A DNA stretch of 32,525 nucleotides from Planctomycetaceae bacterium UBA969 (GTDB lineage Bacteria > Planctomycetota > Planctomycetia > Gemmatales > Gemmataceae): the NCBI GenBank assembly GCA_002303765.1, contig DBCB01000343.1, positions 27,663-60,187 of the forward strand, read 5' to 3'. Positions 1 through 8,112 of this stretch are shown piece after piece; positions within the stretch are counted from its first letter, which is position 1, and each line of letters begins with the position of its first letter. A program made the translations under genes and the position numbers. The notes beneath the pieces are model-generated. The model did not search any database and was not told where the DNA came from. It was given only the letters and a program-made list of their open reading frames with translations.

Positions 1-1449
1 GGTGGGAAGGCTGCAATTCTTGAAAAAGATGGTCACCGTTTCGACATGGGCCCGACCATTCTTACCATTCCCTCGGTGCTTGCCCGGATCTTTTCCGAAG
101 CTGGGCGAAAGATGGAAGATTATGTTCCCATGGTTAAGTTGGAGCCTCAATGGCGCTCATTCTTTGATGATGGTTCGATTCTTGATCTTGTGAGTGACGA
201 AAAAACCATGCAGGAAAATTTGGGAAAGTTCGGCCCCAACTGCGCTAGTGGTTATAAGAAATTCCTGCAGTATTCTGAAAGGCTTAATCGTATTTCGCAA
301 CGATTCTTCTTTTGGAAATCGATTGGTGGGCTGCGCGACATGTTTGATTGGCGCACCATGTTTCAGCCAGGAAGTTTGACGGATGTCTTGGCAATTAACA
401 TGGGAAAATCCGTGGCCCAGTGCGTGCGCGGCTTTGTTCCCGAACATCGTGTTTCGCAAATGATCGATCACTTTACGCAGTATGTTGGTTCTTCGCCTTA
501 TCAATCTCCTGCAGTTCTTTGCAGTATCGCCCATATGCAAACCAGTGAAGGCATCTGGTACCCTTTAGGTGGCACCAACGCAGTTCCCAGAGGTCTAAAA
601 AAACTGGGAGAAGAATTGGGGGTTGTATTTCATACTGGTAAGGGGGTCAAGCGAATCATCAACGATGGAAAAAAAGTGCTTGGGATCGTTCTTGAAAATG
701 GTGAAGAAGTTTTAGGTTCTGCTGTTGTTTCGAATTGTGATACGGTAAGAACCCATAGGGAATTGATCCCAGATACCCGCGCAGCCTACAAGTTTGAAGG
801 TCGTAGGAAGTATGAACCAGCATGTTCTGGCGTGGTTCTTTATCTTGGCCTTGATAAAAGATACGAGCAATTAGAGCACCATGACTTTGTATTTTCTAAA
901 GACCCTGAAGAGGAATTCGACTGGATTTATAACAAGGGCGAGCCCGCTCCAGACCCTTCATGTTATGTTTGCGCACCTGCAAAAACGGATCCATCAGTTG
1001 CACCAAACGGTTGTGAATCCTTGTATATTTTGGTTCACACCCCCTACTTGCGCAAGCATCATGATTGGTCGAAAATGCTTCCTGCTTACAGGAAAGTGAT
1101 ATTGGAAAAGATGGAGCGCACCGCAGGTTTGAAGGATTTGCAAAAGCACATTCGCTTTGAAGCAGCTCTTACCCCGCAAGATATCAACGATCGATATCAT
1201 GTTCTTAATGGGGCAATCTATGGTTTGGCAAGCCATGGTAAGGTTCTCGGAGCATTCAAGCCTTCCAACCGGAGCCCGGATCTTAAGTCGCTGTATTTTT
1301 CTGGAGGCTCTGCTCATCCAGGCCCCGGTATGCCCATGGTGCTTATGTCTGGATGGATTGCTGCGGATACCCTCGATAAAGATGGCATCGCACCGTCTAA
1401 TGGCGAGAAGCATGGAAACAAACAGGCCTTGGCGCATAGCAATTCATGA
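1..1449 (+). CDS. CrtI/CrtN-family carotenoid (phytoene/diapophytoene-type) desaturase, 5' truncated
   Basis: FAD-dependent desaturase or oxidase of the CrtI/CrtN/CrtP family, acting on a membrane-dissolved C30 or C40 polyene. The frame is open from base 1, so the gene begins outside the window. About 482 residues are present and only some 20-25 N-terminal residues, including the GxGxxG dinucleotide-binding loop, should be missing. Visible family signatures are RFDMGPTILTIP just after the truncated start, WYPLGGTNAVPRGLKKL in the middle, and the C-terminal FAD-contact segment GGSAHPGPGMPMVLMSGW. The stop codon overlaps the next start (ATGA), indicating translational coupling with an acyltransferase and then a CrtQ-like glycosyltransferase. 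That neighbourhood resembles staphyloxanthin-type or planctomycete C30 carotenoid clusters, so a CrtN or CrtP role is inferred. The sequence alone does not separate desaturase from terminal oxidase. Confidence 0.85.
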   Translation, partial: GGKAAILEKDGHRFDMGPTILTIPSVLARIFSEAGRKMEDYVPMVKLEPQWRSFFDDGSILDLVSDEKTMQENLGKFGPNCASGYKKFLQYSERLNRISQRFFFWKSIGGLRDMFDWRTMFQPGSLTDVLAINMGKSVAQCVRGFVPEHRVSQMIDHFTQYVGSSPYQSPAVLCSIAHMQTSEGIWYPLGGTNAVPRGLKKLGEELGVVFHTGKGVKRIINDGKKVLGIVLENGEEVLGSAVVSNCDTVRTHRELIPDTRAAYKFEGRRKYEPACSGVVLYLGLDKRYEQLEHHDFVFSKDPEEEFDWIYNKGEPAPDPSCYVCAPAKTDPSVAPNGCESLYILVHTPYLRKHHDWSKMLPAYRKVILEKMERTAGLKDLQKHIRFEAALTPQDINDRYHVLNGAIYGLASHGKVLGAFKPSNRSPDLKSLYFSGGSAHPGPGMPMVLMSGWIAADTLDKDGIAPSNGEKHGNKQALAHSNS

Positions 1450-2267
1450 AAGATATTGCTCTAAAAGAAAAGCAACAGGGTGCGCTTCCCAGGCGCTGGG
1501 ATTTGATTGCCTTTTGGTTTTTATGGTACTGCCGTAACTATGTTGCTAAGAATTTTCATGCACTCAGAATATCGAAGACAGGGTTGCCTGAAGATCCGGG
1601 CGAGGGGCCGCTAGTTTTTCTTTTGAACCATCCTTCATGGTGGGACCCGATAACAGGAATATTGCTTTCGAAGATTTTTACCACAAGGGTTCCCTACTGC
1701 CCGATTGATTCCCGAGGCATGGGCAAATACAAATTCTTTTCATGGCTTGGGTTTTATAGTGTGGAAATGGGCACCACAAAAGGGGCTATTGGTTTTTTTA
1801 AAACAACCTCTTATATTTTGAATCAGCCAGGCACTATGGTTTGGATCACAGGGCAGGGGCAGTTTTCGGATGCAAGGGAAAGACCGGTGAAGATTCGCCC
1901 TGGGTTGGGCCATCTAGCACGAAAATTGGTCGGGGGGAATGTTGTTCCTGTAGCAATTGAATACCCCTTTTGGAACGAGCGCTACCCAGAGGTATTGGTG
2001 CGTTTTGGTGCGCCTATCCCCTTGGGAAAAGGGAAAGATAATACGGTGGAAGAGTGGACCGGTATTTTTGAATCAGCACTTGAACAGAACATGAATGCAC
2101 TTTCTATGGAAGCCCTTACCCGAGATCCAGCTTTATTTGCAACTCATATTAAAGGCCGTGCCGGGGTTGGAGGTGTCTATGATATCTGGCGCCGATTAAA
2201 ATCTTGGGTCCGTGGCAAATCATTTGACCCAGAGCATGGCTTCACCAACGAAGGGTCGAAGGAATGA
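1446..2267 (+). CDS. PlsC-type acyltransferase (1-acyl-glycerol-3-phosphate acyltransferase-like, possible carotenoid CrtO-type)
   Basis: A 273-residue protein of the PlsC/LPLAT fold, which transfers an acyl chain to a hydroxyl acceptor at the membrane. The catalytic HX4D motif is visible as NHPSWWDP (His62, Asp67). It is followed by the SRGMGKYKFFSWLGF block and by a later TGQGQFSDARERPVKIRPG block, which probably corresponds to the conserved EGxR-type region in altered form. The start is the ATG in an ATGA overlap with the desaturase, and its own stop overlaps the glycosyltransferase in the same way. In this position it matches the acyltransferase step (CrtO-like) that esterifies glycosylated C30 carotenoids. 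A role in ordinary phospholipid synthesis is possible, but less suggested by the neighbours. Family assignment is firm; the substrate is inferred from context. Confidence 0.82.
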   Translation: MKDIALKEKQQGALPRRWDLIAFWFLWYCRNYVAKNFHALRISKTGLPEDPGEGPLVFLLNHPSWWDPITGILLSKIFTTRVPYCPIDSRGMGKYKFFSWLGFYSVEMGTTKGAIGFFKTTSYILNQPGTMVWITGQGQFSDARERPVKIRPGLGHLARKLVGGNVVPVAIEYPFWNERYPEVLVRFGAPIPLGKGKDNTVEEWTGIFESALEQNMNALSMEALTRDPALFATHIKGRAGVGGVYDIWRRLKSWVRGKSFDPEHGFTNEGSKE

Positions 2268-3394
2268 TTTGGATTGTTCTTATTGCCTGTGTACTGGCAG
2301 CAACTTTGCCCTTGCTCATGATAATTTCAAACCTAAAGGCATATCTTCCGCCACCGGTTCAATATGAAAATTTAAGGCCTCAAATATCTATATTGATTCC
2401 GGCAAGAAACGAAGAAGGTGGAATTGAAGCTGCAATTCAATGTGCGTTGGCGACAGAAGACGCTGAAGTAGAGGTTGTGGTGTTGGATGATCACTCCGAA
2501 GATAACACTGCAGCGATTGTTTCTAAGATAGCGATGTTGGATTCTAGGGTGCGGCTGGAAAAAGCACCCGAGCTTCCTCCTGGTTGGTGCGGGAAGCAGC
2601 ACGCTTGCCATGTTTTATCGCAAAGGGCGCGGTATGATTATTTGTTGTTTCAAGATGCAGATGTAAGATTGAAAAAAGATTGCGCCCCAAGATTAGTGGC
2701 ATTCATGCAGGCAAGCAAAGCAGAGTTGGTGAGCGGCATACCTTGGCAGGAAACAGGCACTTGGTCTGAAAAAATGCTTATCCCTCTAATCCATTTCGTG
2801 CTGCTCTGTTTTTTGCCCATTAAAAGGATGAGGATGTCCACCAGCCCGGCATTTGCTGCAGGGTGCGGTCAGTTGTTCTTGGCAAGAAAGCAATCCTATG
2901 AACAAATGGGGGGGCATGCTTCGATTAAACAATCATTGCACGATGGTATTACCTTGCCCCGGGCCTACAGGAAAAATGGCATGATGACCGATTTGTGTGA
3001 TGTCACAAACCTGGCAGAGTGCAGGATGTACCGAGGATTTGGGCAAGTTTGGTTTGGGTTGGCGAAAAATGCTACCGAAGGCATGGCCAAGCCTTTTCTT
3101 TTAACATTTTTCACCATCTTTCTTCTCATGGGGCAGGTTATTCCATTTGGAATCGTTGGGCTTATCTGGTACTTTGAATCTTGCTGGGGTTTGAGATTAG
3201 TATCAGTGATTGCAGTTTTTCTTGCTTATAGCGCAAGATTCGTTGCAAAAGTGGCGTTTCGGCAATCATTTTTTGGTGCCTTAATGCACCCACTGGGAAT
3301 TTTGATATTACTGGCAATTCAATGGTACGCATTAATTCGCCAAGGAATCGGCAAACCTTCCGGATGGAAAGGAAGGGCATACCACGGATCATAA
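2264..3394 (+). CDS. Membrane GT2 glycosyltransferase, CrtQ/HpnB-like
   Basis: A 376-residue family 2 glycosyltransferase that would transfer a sugar from an NDP donor to a lipid acceptor at the cytoplasmic face. A hydrophobic N-terminal helix (about residues 2-22) precedes the GT-A domain. That domain opens with ISILIPARNEE (41-51) and carries LDDHSEDNT (74-82) and the metal-binding QDADV (130-134). The segment LPPGWCGK (104-111) is typical of CrtQ and HpnB relatives. Two or three membrane helices follow from about residue 270 to the end. The start overlaps the acyltransferase stop (ATGA). Together with the desaturase and acyltransferase this suggests glycosylation of a carotenoid carboxylate or a related polyterpenoid. 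A hopanoid glycosyltransferase role is the main alternative. Confidence 0.82.
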   Translation: MIWIVLIACVLAATLPLLMIISNLKAYLPPPVQYENLRPQISILIPARNEEGGIEAAIQCALATEDAEVEVVVLDDHSEDNTAAIVSKIAMLDSRVRLEKAPELPPGWCGKQHACHVLSQRARYDYLLFQDADVRLKKDCAPRLVAFMQASKAELVSGIPWQETGTWSEKMLIPLIHFVLLCFLPIKRMRMSTSPAFAAGCGQLFLARKQSYEQMGGHASIKQSLHDGITLPRAYRKNGMMTDLCDVTNLAECRMYRGFGQVWFGLAKNATEGMAKPFLLTFFTIFLLMGQVIPFGIVGLIWYFESCWGLRLVSVIAVFLAYSARFVAKVAFRQSFFGALMHPLGILILLAIQWYALIRQGIGKPSGWKGRAYHGS

Positions 3395-3419
3395 AGTGTA
3401 TGCAGAGGCTATTTGAAAA

Positions 3420-4109
3420 GTGAATCCACCCCTTTCGAAAAATAAAAAAGCATCTTGGGCTCCGTTGAAAGAAACCCGCAGTTTCATCAAAGAAGTAGTA
3501 GGCAGGTTTAGTACAACCGGAGCAATACTTCCGAGTAGTAAATACTTGGCACGTGCCATCTGCGGAACCTTGCGAGTTGAAAGGGCACCTTGGAATATTC
3601 TTGAAGTTGGCCCAGGTACTGGCGCAATCACTCGCGAAATTGCCAAAGTACTAAGACCAGGCGATACCCTCACTGCAATTGAAATCAATGAAAGCTTCGC
3701 AGAACATTTGCGCCATGAAATCCAAACAAAAAAAGAGTACGCAAAAACCAAAGACCAGATACAGGTTCTGGTAGGCAAACTGGAAGACCTAGGCGGGGAT
3801 GCAGTTTACGATTGCATTATCTCAGGCTTACCCATGAACAATTTTGAAGGCGAAATAGTTAAACAGATTTTTTCAGTCTTTAGAAGCCTGATGAAACCGG
3901 GCGCACCCTTGAGCTATTACGAATACTTTGCAATCCGTAATTTGAAATACCCCTTCGTACCTCAGACTGAAAAGAAAAGATTGAGGGAAGTAAGTGAAAT
4001 TGTGGATGAGGAAATTAAGAAGTATCAAGTCCGGGCTAGAAAGGTTTGGATGAATGTGCCACCGGCTGTGGTGCGTACGCTTGTACTAAATCCTGTCAGC
4101 AGAAAATAA
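3420..4109 (+). CDS. Class I SAM methyltransferase, PmtA/KsgA-like (possible phospholipid N-methyltransferase)
   Basis: A 229-residue Rossmann-fold methyltransferase. The N-terminal RFSTTGAILPSSKYLAR (29-45) resembles the substrate-side segment of phospholipid N-methyltransferases and rRNA adenine dimethylases. SAM motif I is ILEVGPGTGAIT (60-71), and the acidic motif II is TAIEIN (85-90). The post-motif segment ISGLPMNNF (134-142) is closer to the S-x-LP of PmtA enzymes than to the NxPY expected of rRNA adenine dimethylases. The start is GTG, directly after an in-frame stop (TGA AAA GTG), so nothing longer is possible. It lies 25 nt after the glycosyltransferase and is probably the last gene of that operon. 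A lipid-head-group or carotenoid methylation role is inferred from the neighbours. Confidence 0.7.
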   Translation: MNPPLSKNKKASWAPLKETRSFIKEVVGRFSTTGAILPSSKYLARAICGTLRVERAPWNILEVGPGTGAITREIAKVLRPGDTLTAIEINESFAEHLRHEIQTKKEYAKTKDQIQVLVGKLEDLGGDAVYDCIISGLPMNNFEGEIVKQIFSVFRSLMKPGAPLSYYEYFAIRNLKYPFVPQTEKKRLREVSEIVDEEIKKYQVRARKVWMNVPPAVVRTLVLNPVSRK

Positions 4110-4140
4110 CTTAGTTTAAAAAAGTGGTTGTTATTAAAAG

Positions 4141-4176
4141 AAGCCAGGGCCTCCGTTGTATCGGAAGCCCTGGCTT
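4141..4176. terminator. Bidirectional hairpin between convergent genes
   Basis: The arms AAGCCAGGGC (4141-4150) and GCCCTGGCTT (4167-4176) pair perfectly. After one C-A mismatch, TCCG pairs with CGGA around a 6-nt loop. A-rich sequence lies on the left and T-containing sequence on the right. It sits between the methyltransferase stop (4109) and the convergent YTV-like gene stop (4202), so it can serve both strands. Confidence 0.8.
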
Positions 4177-4201
4177 TAAGTTTATAAACTATTCTTTAGG
4201 A

Positions 4202-5143
4202 CTAGTTGCAGCAAGAGTTGCAATCGCTCTTCTTGTGGGAAGCAAGCTTGCAGCGAAGGCCGCCAACTTTGCTCTTCAAGTTATCAAGGATGCCACACTT
4301 TGCAGCGCAAGGATCACAGTCAACAACTTGCTTTTCAACAGTCTTTTCAACCATTTTGCAAGCCTTAACTTTTTCTTCAACAGGTACACACTTCATTACT
4401 TTGCGGGTAGCTTCGTAAGCAACTTTCTTAGGTACGCATACGGTGTACTTTTCGGTCTTAACTTCGGTTACGCATTTCTTAACGCAAACCTGAACTTTGA
4501 CCTGCTTTTGAACCTTTTTGCAAACTTGAACGTTAACCTTGGTTGGAACGCATTCGGTAACCTTTTCCATCTTAGTTACTTTGCATTCTTCCCAAACCTT
4601 GTTGGAAACCCAGCACTTAACGGTCTTGGTCTTAGGTGCACAAGCATCTTCGCACTTGGTTTCGCAGCAATCGTTCTTCTTGAACTTGCCTAAAAGGCCT
4701 TTCAAGCGATCGGTGATGCTAGGGCCACAAGGAACTTCCTTGCATTCCCAATGACCTTTGTCAACACACTTCTTAACAGTGCAAGTAACGGGCTTGCAAG
4801 TGGTGACTTTCTTCATGATGGTGCGTTCTTCGCAAGACTTAACCCATTCGCATACAGTGCGGGTTTCTTCCTTCATTTCGTTCACGATCCTGTTTACATT
4901 GCAGGTGCGTGTGCGTTCTTCTTTTACATTTTCGCATTTGTATGCGGTGTACTTTTCTTCAACGCATTGTTGCTTGTTAACAATCCGAGTGGTTTCATAA
5001 TACTCGGGTACCAGTACTTTGTAAGAAACAGTACGGGTTGCTGGTGCGGTTACTGGTTTTGCTTCTTCAGCCCGAACGACGTTAGCCGTCGTGGCCATGA
5101 AGAAGCTCGCCAACAATGCCAGGCGGGTTCGCTTCCAAAACAT
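4202..5143 (-). CDS. Secreted cysteine-rich YTV-type planctomycete envelope protein
   Basis: A 313-residue exported protein. The N-terminus (RTRLALLASFFMATTANVV, then RAEE) is a clear signal peptide. The mature part is almost all short, alternating Val/Thr/Lys/Glu segments ending in Cys, such as KVTTCKPVTC, EKYTVCVPKK and RKVMKCVPVEE. I count 30 cysteines in all. This matches the YTV-type cysteine-rich proteins described from Rhodopirellula and thought to form the disulphide-linked protein layer of the planctomycete cell envelope. Two non-repetitive islands (SITDRLKGLLGKFKKNDCC in the middle and a similar Lys/Cys-rich segment at the C-terminus) share a basic-then-CC pattern. The start has a strong AAGGAG 9 nt upstream. 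It is monocistronic, with its own terminator and promoter region. The structural role is from family knowledge. Confidence 0.75.
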   Translation of the reverse strand: MFWKRTRLALLASFFMATTANVVRAEEAKPVTAPATRTVSYKVLVPEYYETTRIVNKQQCVEEKYTAYKCENVKEERTRTCNVNRIVNEMKEETRTVCEWVKSCEERTIMKKVTTCKPVTCTVKKCVDKGHWECKEVPCGPSITDRLKGLLGKFKKNDCCETKCEDACAPKTKTVKCWVSNKVWEECKVTKMEKVTECVPTKVNVQVCKKVQKQVKVQVCVKKCVTEVKTEKYTVCVPKKVAYEATRKVMKCVPVEEKVKACKMVEKTVEKQVVDCDPCAAKCGILDNLKSKVGGLRCKLASHKKSDCNSCCN

Positions 5144-5451
5144 GCTCTACTCCTTGGTTGCAGTTACGTCGATCGGTGCCACTCGAAACATTCGGTGACT
5201 GAAAACGATCAAACCTTTACTCGAAGCAAATATGCCCCCTGCTGTGGATATGGCAAAAAAAAGAAGGATGGTTAATACAAAAAGTTTCCGCAAGGTGTTC
5301 CGGTTATTAGCGATCTACCGATTAAAGCAACCTATTTGATTCAGGAGCCAAGCTCGGCTAGGTAAGATGTGCGTAGTATTTAGCGCCTAAAGATGTCTGT
5401 AGATGTTTCGCAACCGTTACTGTTTGCCTAGAAATGTAGGCTTTCGGAACC
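5144..5451. other. 308-bp gap: upstream region of the YTV-like gene
   Basis: No coding sequence is supported here. The left side holds the ribosome-binding site and a candidate promoter of the YTV-like gene. The right side has a weak hairpin GCCTA/TAGGC (5426-5430, 5437-5441) just beyond the stop of the minus-strand CPBP gene, which may end that operon. Nothing else is recognised. Confidence 0.5.
5229..5256 (-). promoter_or_regulatory. Candidate promoter of the YTV-like gene
   Basis: On the minus strand, TTGCCA (5 of 6 to the -35 consensus) is followed after a 16-nt spacer by CATATT (4 of 6 to the -10 consensus), about 85 nt before the start codon. This is a consensus match by eye only. Planctomycete sigma factors may read other sequences. 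Confidence 0.3.
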
Positions 5452-6540
5452 TTAACTTCCCTTTAAAGCCATAAATGTCCCCAGCACAAACATACTCAGC
5501 CCAAATAACACCAATAACCAAGATGATATTTTCGGGAATGAATATTCAACTTTGCTATTGGAATCATTAGGCGGGTAAGCGACGCCTTTGAATGGCGGTG
5601 CCCAGATTGGTTTGCCTTCGGGATCGATAATACTGAGCTTGGGCCTAGATAGGTGCAATGCCATGCATGAGCAGGCTAAAAGAGTGAGAGTTCCGCCATA
5701 AAGCCAAAAAGGAGAAGTTACCCCTGCTGCTTCAATCTGGTTCAAGAGCTCAAAAGAAGGGCCATCGCGGGAAATTTGAATCATACTTAAGCTGTTATTC
5801 ATGAAATGCAGCAACATCGGCATGAATAACGATCTTGTCCAAAGATAAACGCTATGGAGAATAACGCCCAAAACTGTGGCATATGCAACTTGTCGGGGTT
5901 CTACATGCATGATCCCAAACAAGAGGGAACTAAGTAAAACGCCTTTGATCACGCCATGATTTGCAATCAAGCCTCTTCCAAGAAAACCTCTGCACCAAAG
6001 CTCTTCGCCAAGTGCAGGGCCAACTCCGATGATAAGAACACCTAGCCACCAGGGCCAGTTTGAAAAACTTACAATGGCATTTTCCATATGAATGATTTCT
6101 GGAAGGATAGGCCTGACTAATTTGTCGATGCCTTCACCCAGAAATACAAGAGCAGGGAATAAAGTAAGAGTAAGAAGAACATGATGCCAAGGGGGCAAGC
6201 GCAAAGCAATCCTTCGGGGCCAATCTTTACCAGCGGTAAAGCGTAGAACGGTGATACCAACAACGACAGTTAAAATTTGCGACAGCGCAAGTGCGGGTGC
6301 GAGCATGAAAGCATACTCTGCAGATTCTTGGAACTCTTGTTCTTGTGCCATGCCCAGAAGAGATGCGAAATCCCCATCCATCCAGCCTTTGATCATTATG
6401 AGTACGATGACAACAAGGGCGCCCGGAACCTGAGTTGCAATAAGGAAAAACAATACCCAAAGGAAAGCAAAAGGCGCACTAGGATGGGGCACATTATAAG
6501 AGAGGGGTTTATCATCTAAGGGTGTCGTGGCATTATCCAT
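5452..6540 (-). CDS. CPBP (CAAX/Abi-type) intramembrane glutamic endopeptidase
   Basis: A 362-residue polytopic membrane protein with the three conserved CPBP (PF02517) motifs: EELWCR (Glu179-Glu180 and Arg184), FGIMH (His212) and HFMNN (His245, Asn249). These form the intramembrane catalytic site of Rce1-like proteases. Hydrophobic segments cover most of the chain, including a final helix near the C-terminus (SSWLLVLFGLSMFVLG). The AAAGG ribosome-binding site sits within the end of the upstream gene, 9 nt away, so it is the last gene of the MFS-cinA-GT-C-CPBP operon. Targets of bacterial CPBP proteins are mostly unknown; maturation of a peptide or surface protein is possible. The family call is firm and the role is open. 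Confidence 0.85.
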   Translation of the reverse strand: MDNATTPLDDKPLSYNVPHPSAPFAFLWVLFFLIATQVPGALVVIVLIMIKGWMDGDFASLLGMAQEQEFQESAEYAFMLAPALALSQILTVVVGITVLRFTAGKDWPRRIALRLPPWHHVLLTLTLFPALVFLGEGIDKLVRPILPEIIHMENAIVSFSNWPWWLGVLIIGVGPALGEELWCRGFLGRGLIANHGVIKGVLLSSLLFGIMHVEPRQVAYATVLGVILHSVYLWTRSLFMPMLLHFMNNSLSMIQISRDGPSFELLNQIEAAGVTSPFWLYGGTLTLLACSCMALHLSRPKLSIIDPEGKPIWAPPFKGVAYPPNDSNSKVEYSFPKISSWLLVLFGLSMFVLGTFMALKGS

Positions 6541-6549
6541 GATAGCCTT

Positions 6550-8112
6550 TTAGTAACCAGGCCAGCCGGAATCAAGCATTGCATCATAAATCCAAGGATG
6601 CCGCCATGCATTCCAACCCGGATAGTTCGCAGCAAGCACAGCAAATATTAAAAGCACTAAAGCGATCAGCCTTCCGGTTTTAGATTTAGCCATACCATCG
6701 ATTACAGGCACTGCGGTAAGAATGAATAGTGGAGCAATCCACATGAGCCAACGAGGGCCGACAGCAAAGCCGCCATAATTATCGCTTTTGAAAATATAAA
6801 AGACGATCACAACCGCTCCCACGATAGCTGAGGTAAGCGCAAGGAATCCCCAGGATTTGCTGGAGTGTTGGTAAAAGGGAGTGCGTGCTAATGCAACAAG
6901 AGCGAGTAAAAAGACTGGGGTAAGGGAAAAGAATCCATGATGGCCCAGCAATAAATGGAAGGTGTAGGTAGCTCTGGATTCGCCATTGTATCTGGCCCAA
7001 TCAATTCCTCTACGAATCATGCCATCGAAAATGCGCCAGTGGCTTCCTTCGTAAGTGTACCAAGGGCTGCCAAATTCGCTGTATGCAGGTCGCCATTGGC
7101 CCATTGCAACTTGATTAGAAGCGAGAAGAAGCAGTATGGGAAGCGCAGCGCAAGGCAGATAAACAAGGATGGTTTGCCTGGGGAACTTGAAGGTTCCAAT
7201 CAAGGCTACGAATGCTAGAAACGCAAGCGAAGGTAGTTCGTTGCAAACAGCAAAGCCACAAAGCAAGCCAACGAGTGCGAACCATAAAGATCCCTGCCAA
7301 GCGGTTTTAGATTTTGCATCAGCCATTTCTTGAATGCGAACGATGCCATAAATTGCAAACAGAATCGAAAAAGTTGCCATCGTATGATTGTTGAAGCTGT
7401 TCAAGAAAGGCAAAACACTTGTGCCTAGTGCAGCAATAGTGAGAGCATAAATGCAGGCCCAATCAGATTGCGAAAAGCGTTGCAGTAAAGCCCAGAATAC
7501 AAGAAGGTAGATGAAGAATGGCACAAGGTTGATGGTAAACAAGATGATGCGAACCACACCAAATGGATGTTCTTTCAAGGTCCACCCCGTCAACTTTTTG
7601 ATGACCCAGTATTCGCCTGCAACCATGATGGGAAGCAAAGGTGGTTTGGTGGAATAGAAATTAAGTTCATCAGGATGAAGCACAAGATCAACGGTCTGCC
7701 AACCATCTTCGAAAGAGATACCCGAGCTAGAAGAAATTCTTTTGGAAAGGCCGCATGCAGCGGTGGTGAGAGCAGGGAAAAAATCTGTCTGCCCTGTTTG
7801 CGCAACCGCAGTAAGAATGTAGGCAAAGGTATCGCGCTTGCCCACGATGAAGGAGCCATCATCCACGAGTGATCTAACCGTAGCCCAACGCGAACGATCA
7901 TTAGAGCTGAAAGTAGGCATGGGGGTAGGCCTAGAGGTGGGCCATGCAGATCGTGAGCCTGGCAGTTCTCCCGGTGCCCGGTGGTACGAAGGTTCGTAAA
8001 GCCTTTGTGCGGATAAAAGCTTTGCAAGGGCAATTGCAATTGCAAGAGCAATCACGATGCCAGCAATGCTGGAAGCGGAGAAACCTTCTCGTTGGGATGC
8101 TGGATTAGCCAT
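6550..8112 (-). CDS. Polytopic membrane protein, possible GT-C-type glycosyltransferase
   Basis: A 520-residue protein with roughly ten or more hydrophobic segments. One N-terminal helix (about 14-33) is followed by an extracytoplasmic loop containing NDRSRWATVRSLVDDGSF. This layout, an acidic residue in the first large loop and then many helices, is that of GT-C glycosyltransferases (PMT/ArnT-like) that use polyprenyl-phosphate sugars. However, I cannot identify a diagnostic catalytic motif, so the enzyme class is an inference. The start overlaps the end of cinA by 8 bp, with GAAG as a plausible ribosome-binding site. No neighbour states a pathway for it. Confidence 0.55.
   Translation of the reverse strand: MANPASQREGFSASSIAGIVIALAIAIALAKLLSAQRLYEPSYHRAPGELPGSRSAWPTSRPTPMPTFSSNDRSRWATVRSLVDDGSFIVGKRDTFAYILTAVAQTGQTDFFPALTTAACGLSKRISSSSGISFEDGWQTVDLVLHPDELNFYSTKPPLLPIMVAGEYWVIKKLTGWTLKEHPFGVVRIILFTINLVPFFIYLLVFWALLQRFSQSDWACIYALTIAALGTSVLPFLNSFNNHTMATFSILFAIYGIVRIQEMADAKSKTAWQGSLWFALVGLLCGFAVCNELPSLAFLAFVALIGTFKFPRQTILVYLPCAALPILLLLASNQVAMGQWRPAYSEFGSPWYTYEGSHWRIFDGMIRRGIDWARYNGESRATYTFHLLLGHHGFFSLTPVFLLALVALARTPFYQHSSKSWGFLALTSAIVGAVVIVFYIFKSDNYGGFAVGPRWLMWIAPLFILTAVPVIDGMAKSKTGRLIALVLLIFAVLAANYPGWNAWRHPWIYDAMLDSGWPGY

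Noticed and set aside
4124..4693. 189-residue plus-strand open frame opposite the YTV-like gene
   Set aside because: It is the antisense of a low-complexity Cys/Val/Lys gene whose own signal peptide, ribosome-binding site and family match are clear. It has no ribosome-binding site or family features.
4202..5143. Possible CRISPR-like or tandem DNA repeat in the YTV-like gene
   Set aside because: The repetition is at the protein-pattern level (Val/Thr/Lys/Cys) with irregular spacing. There are no identical DNA repeats with spacers.
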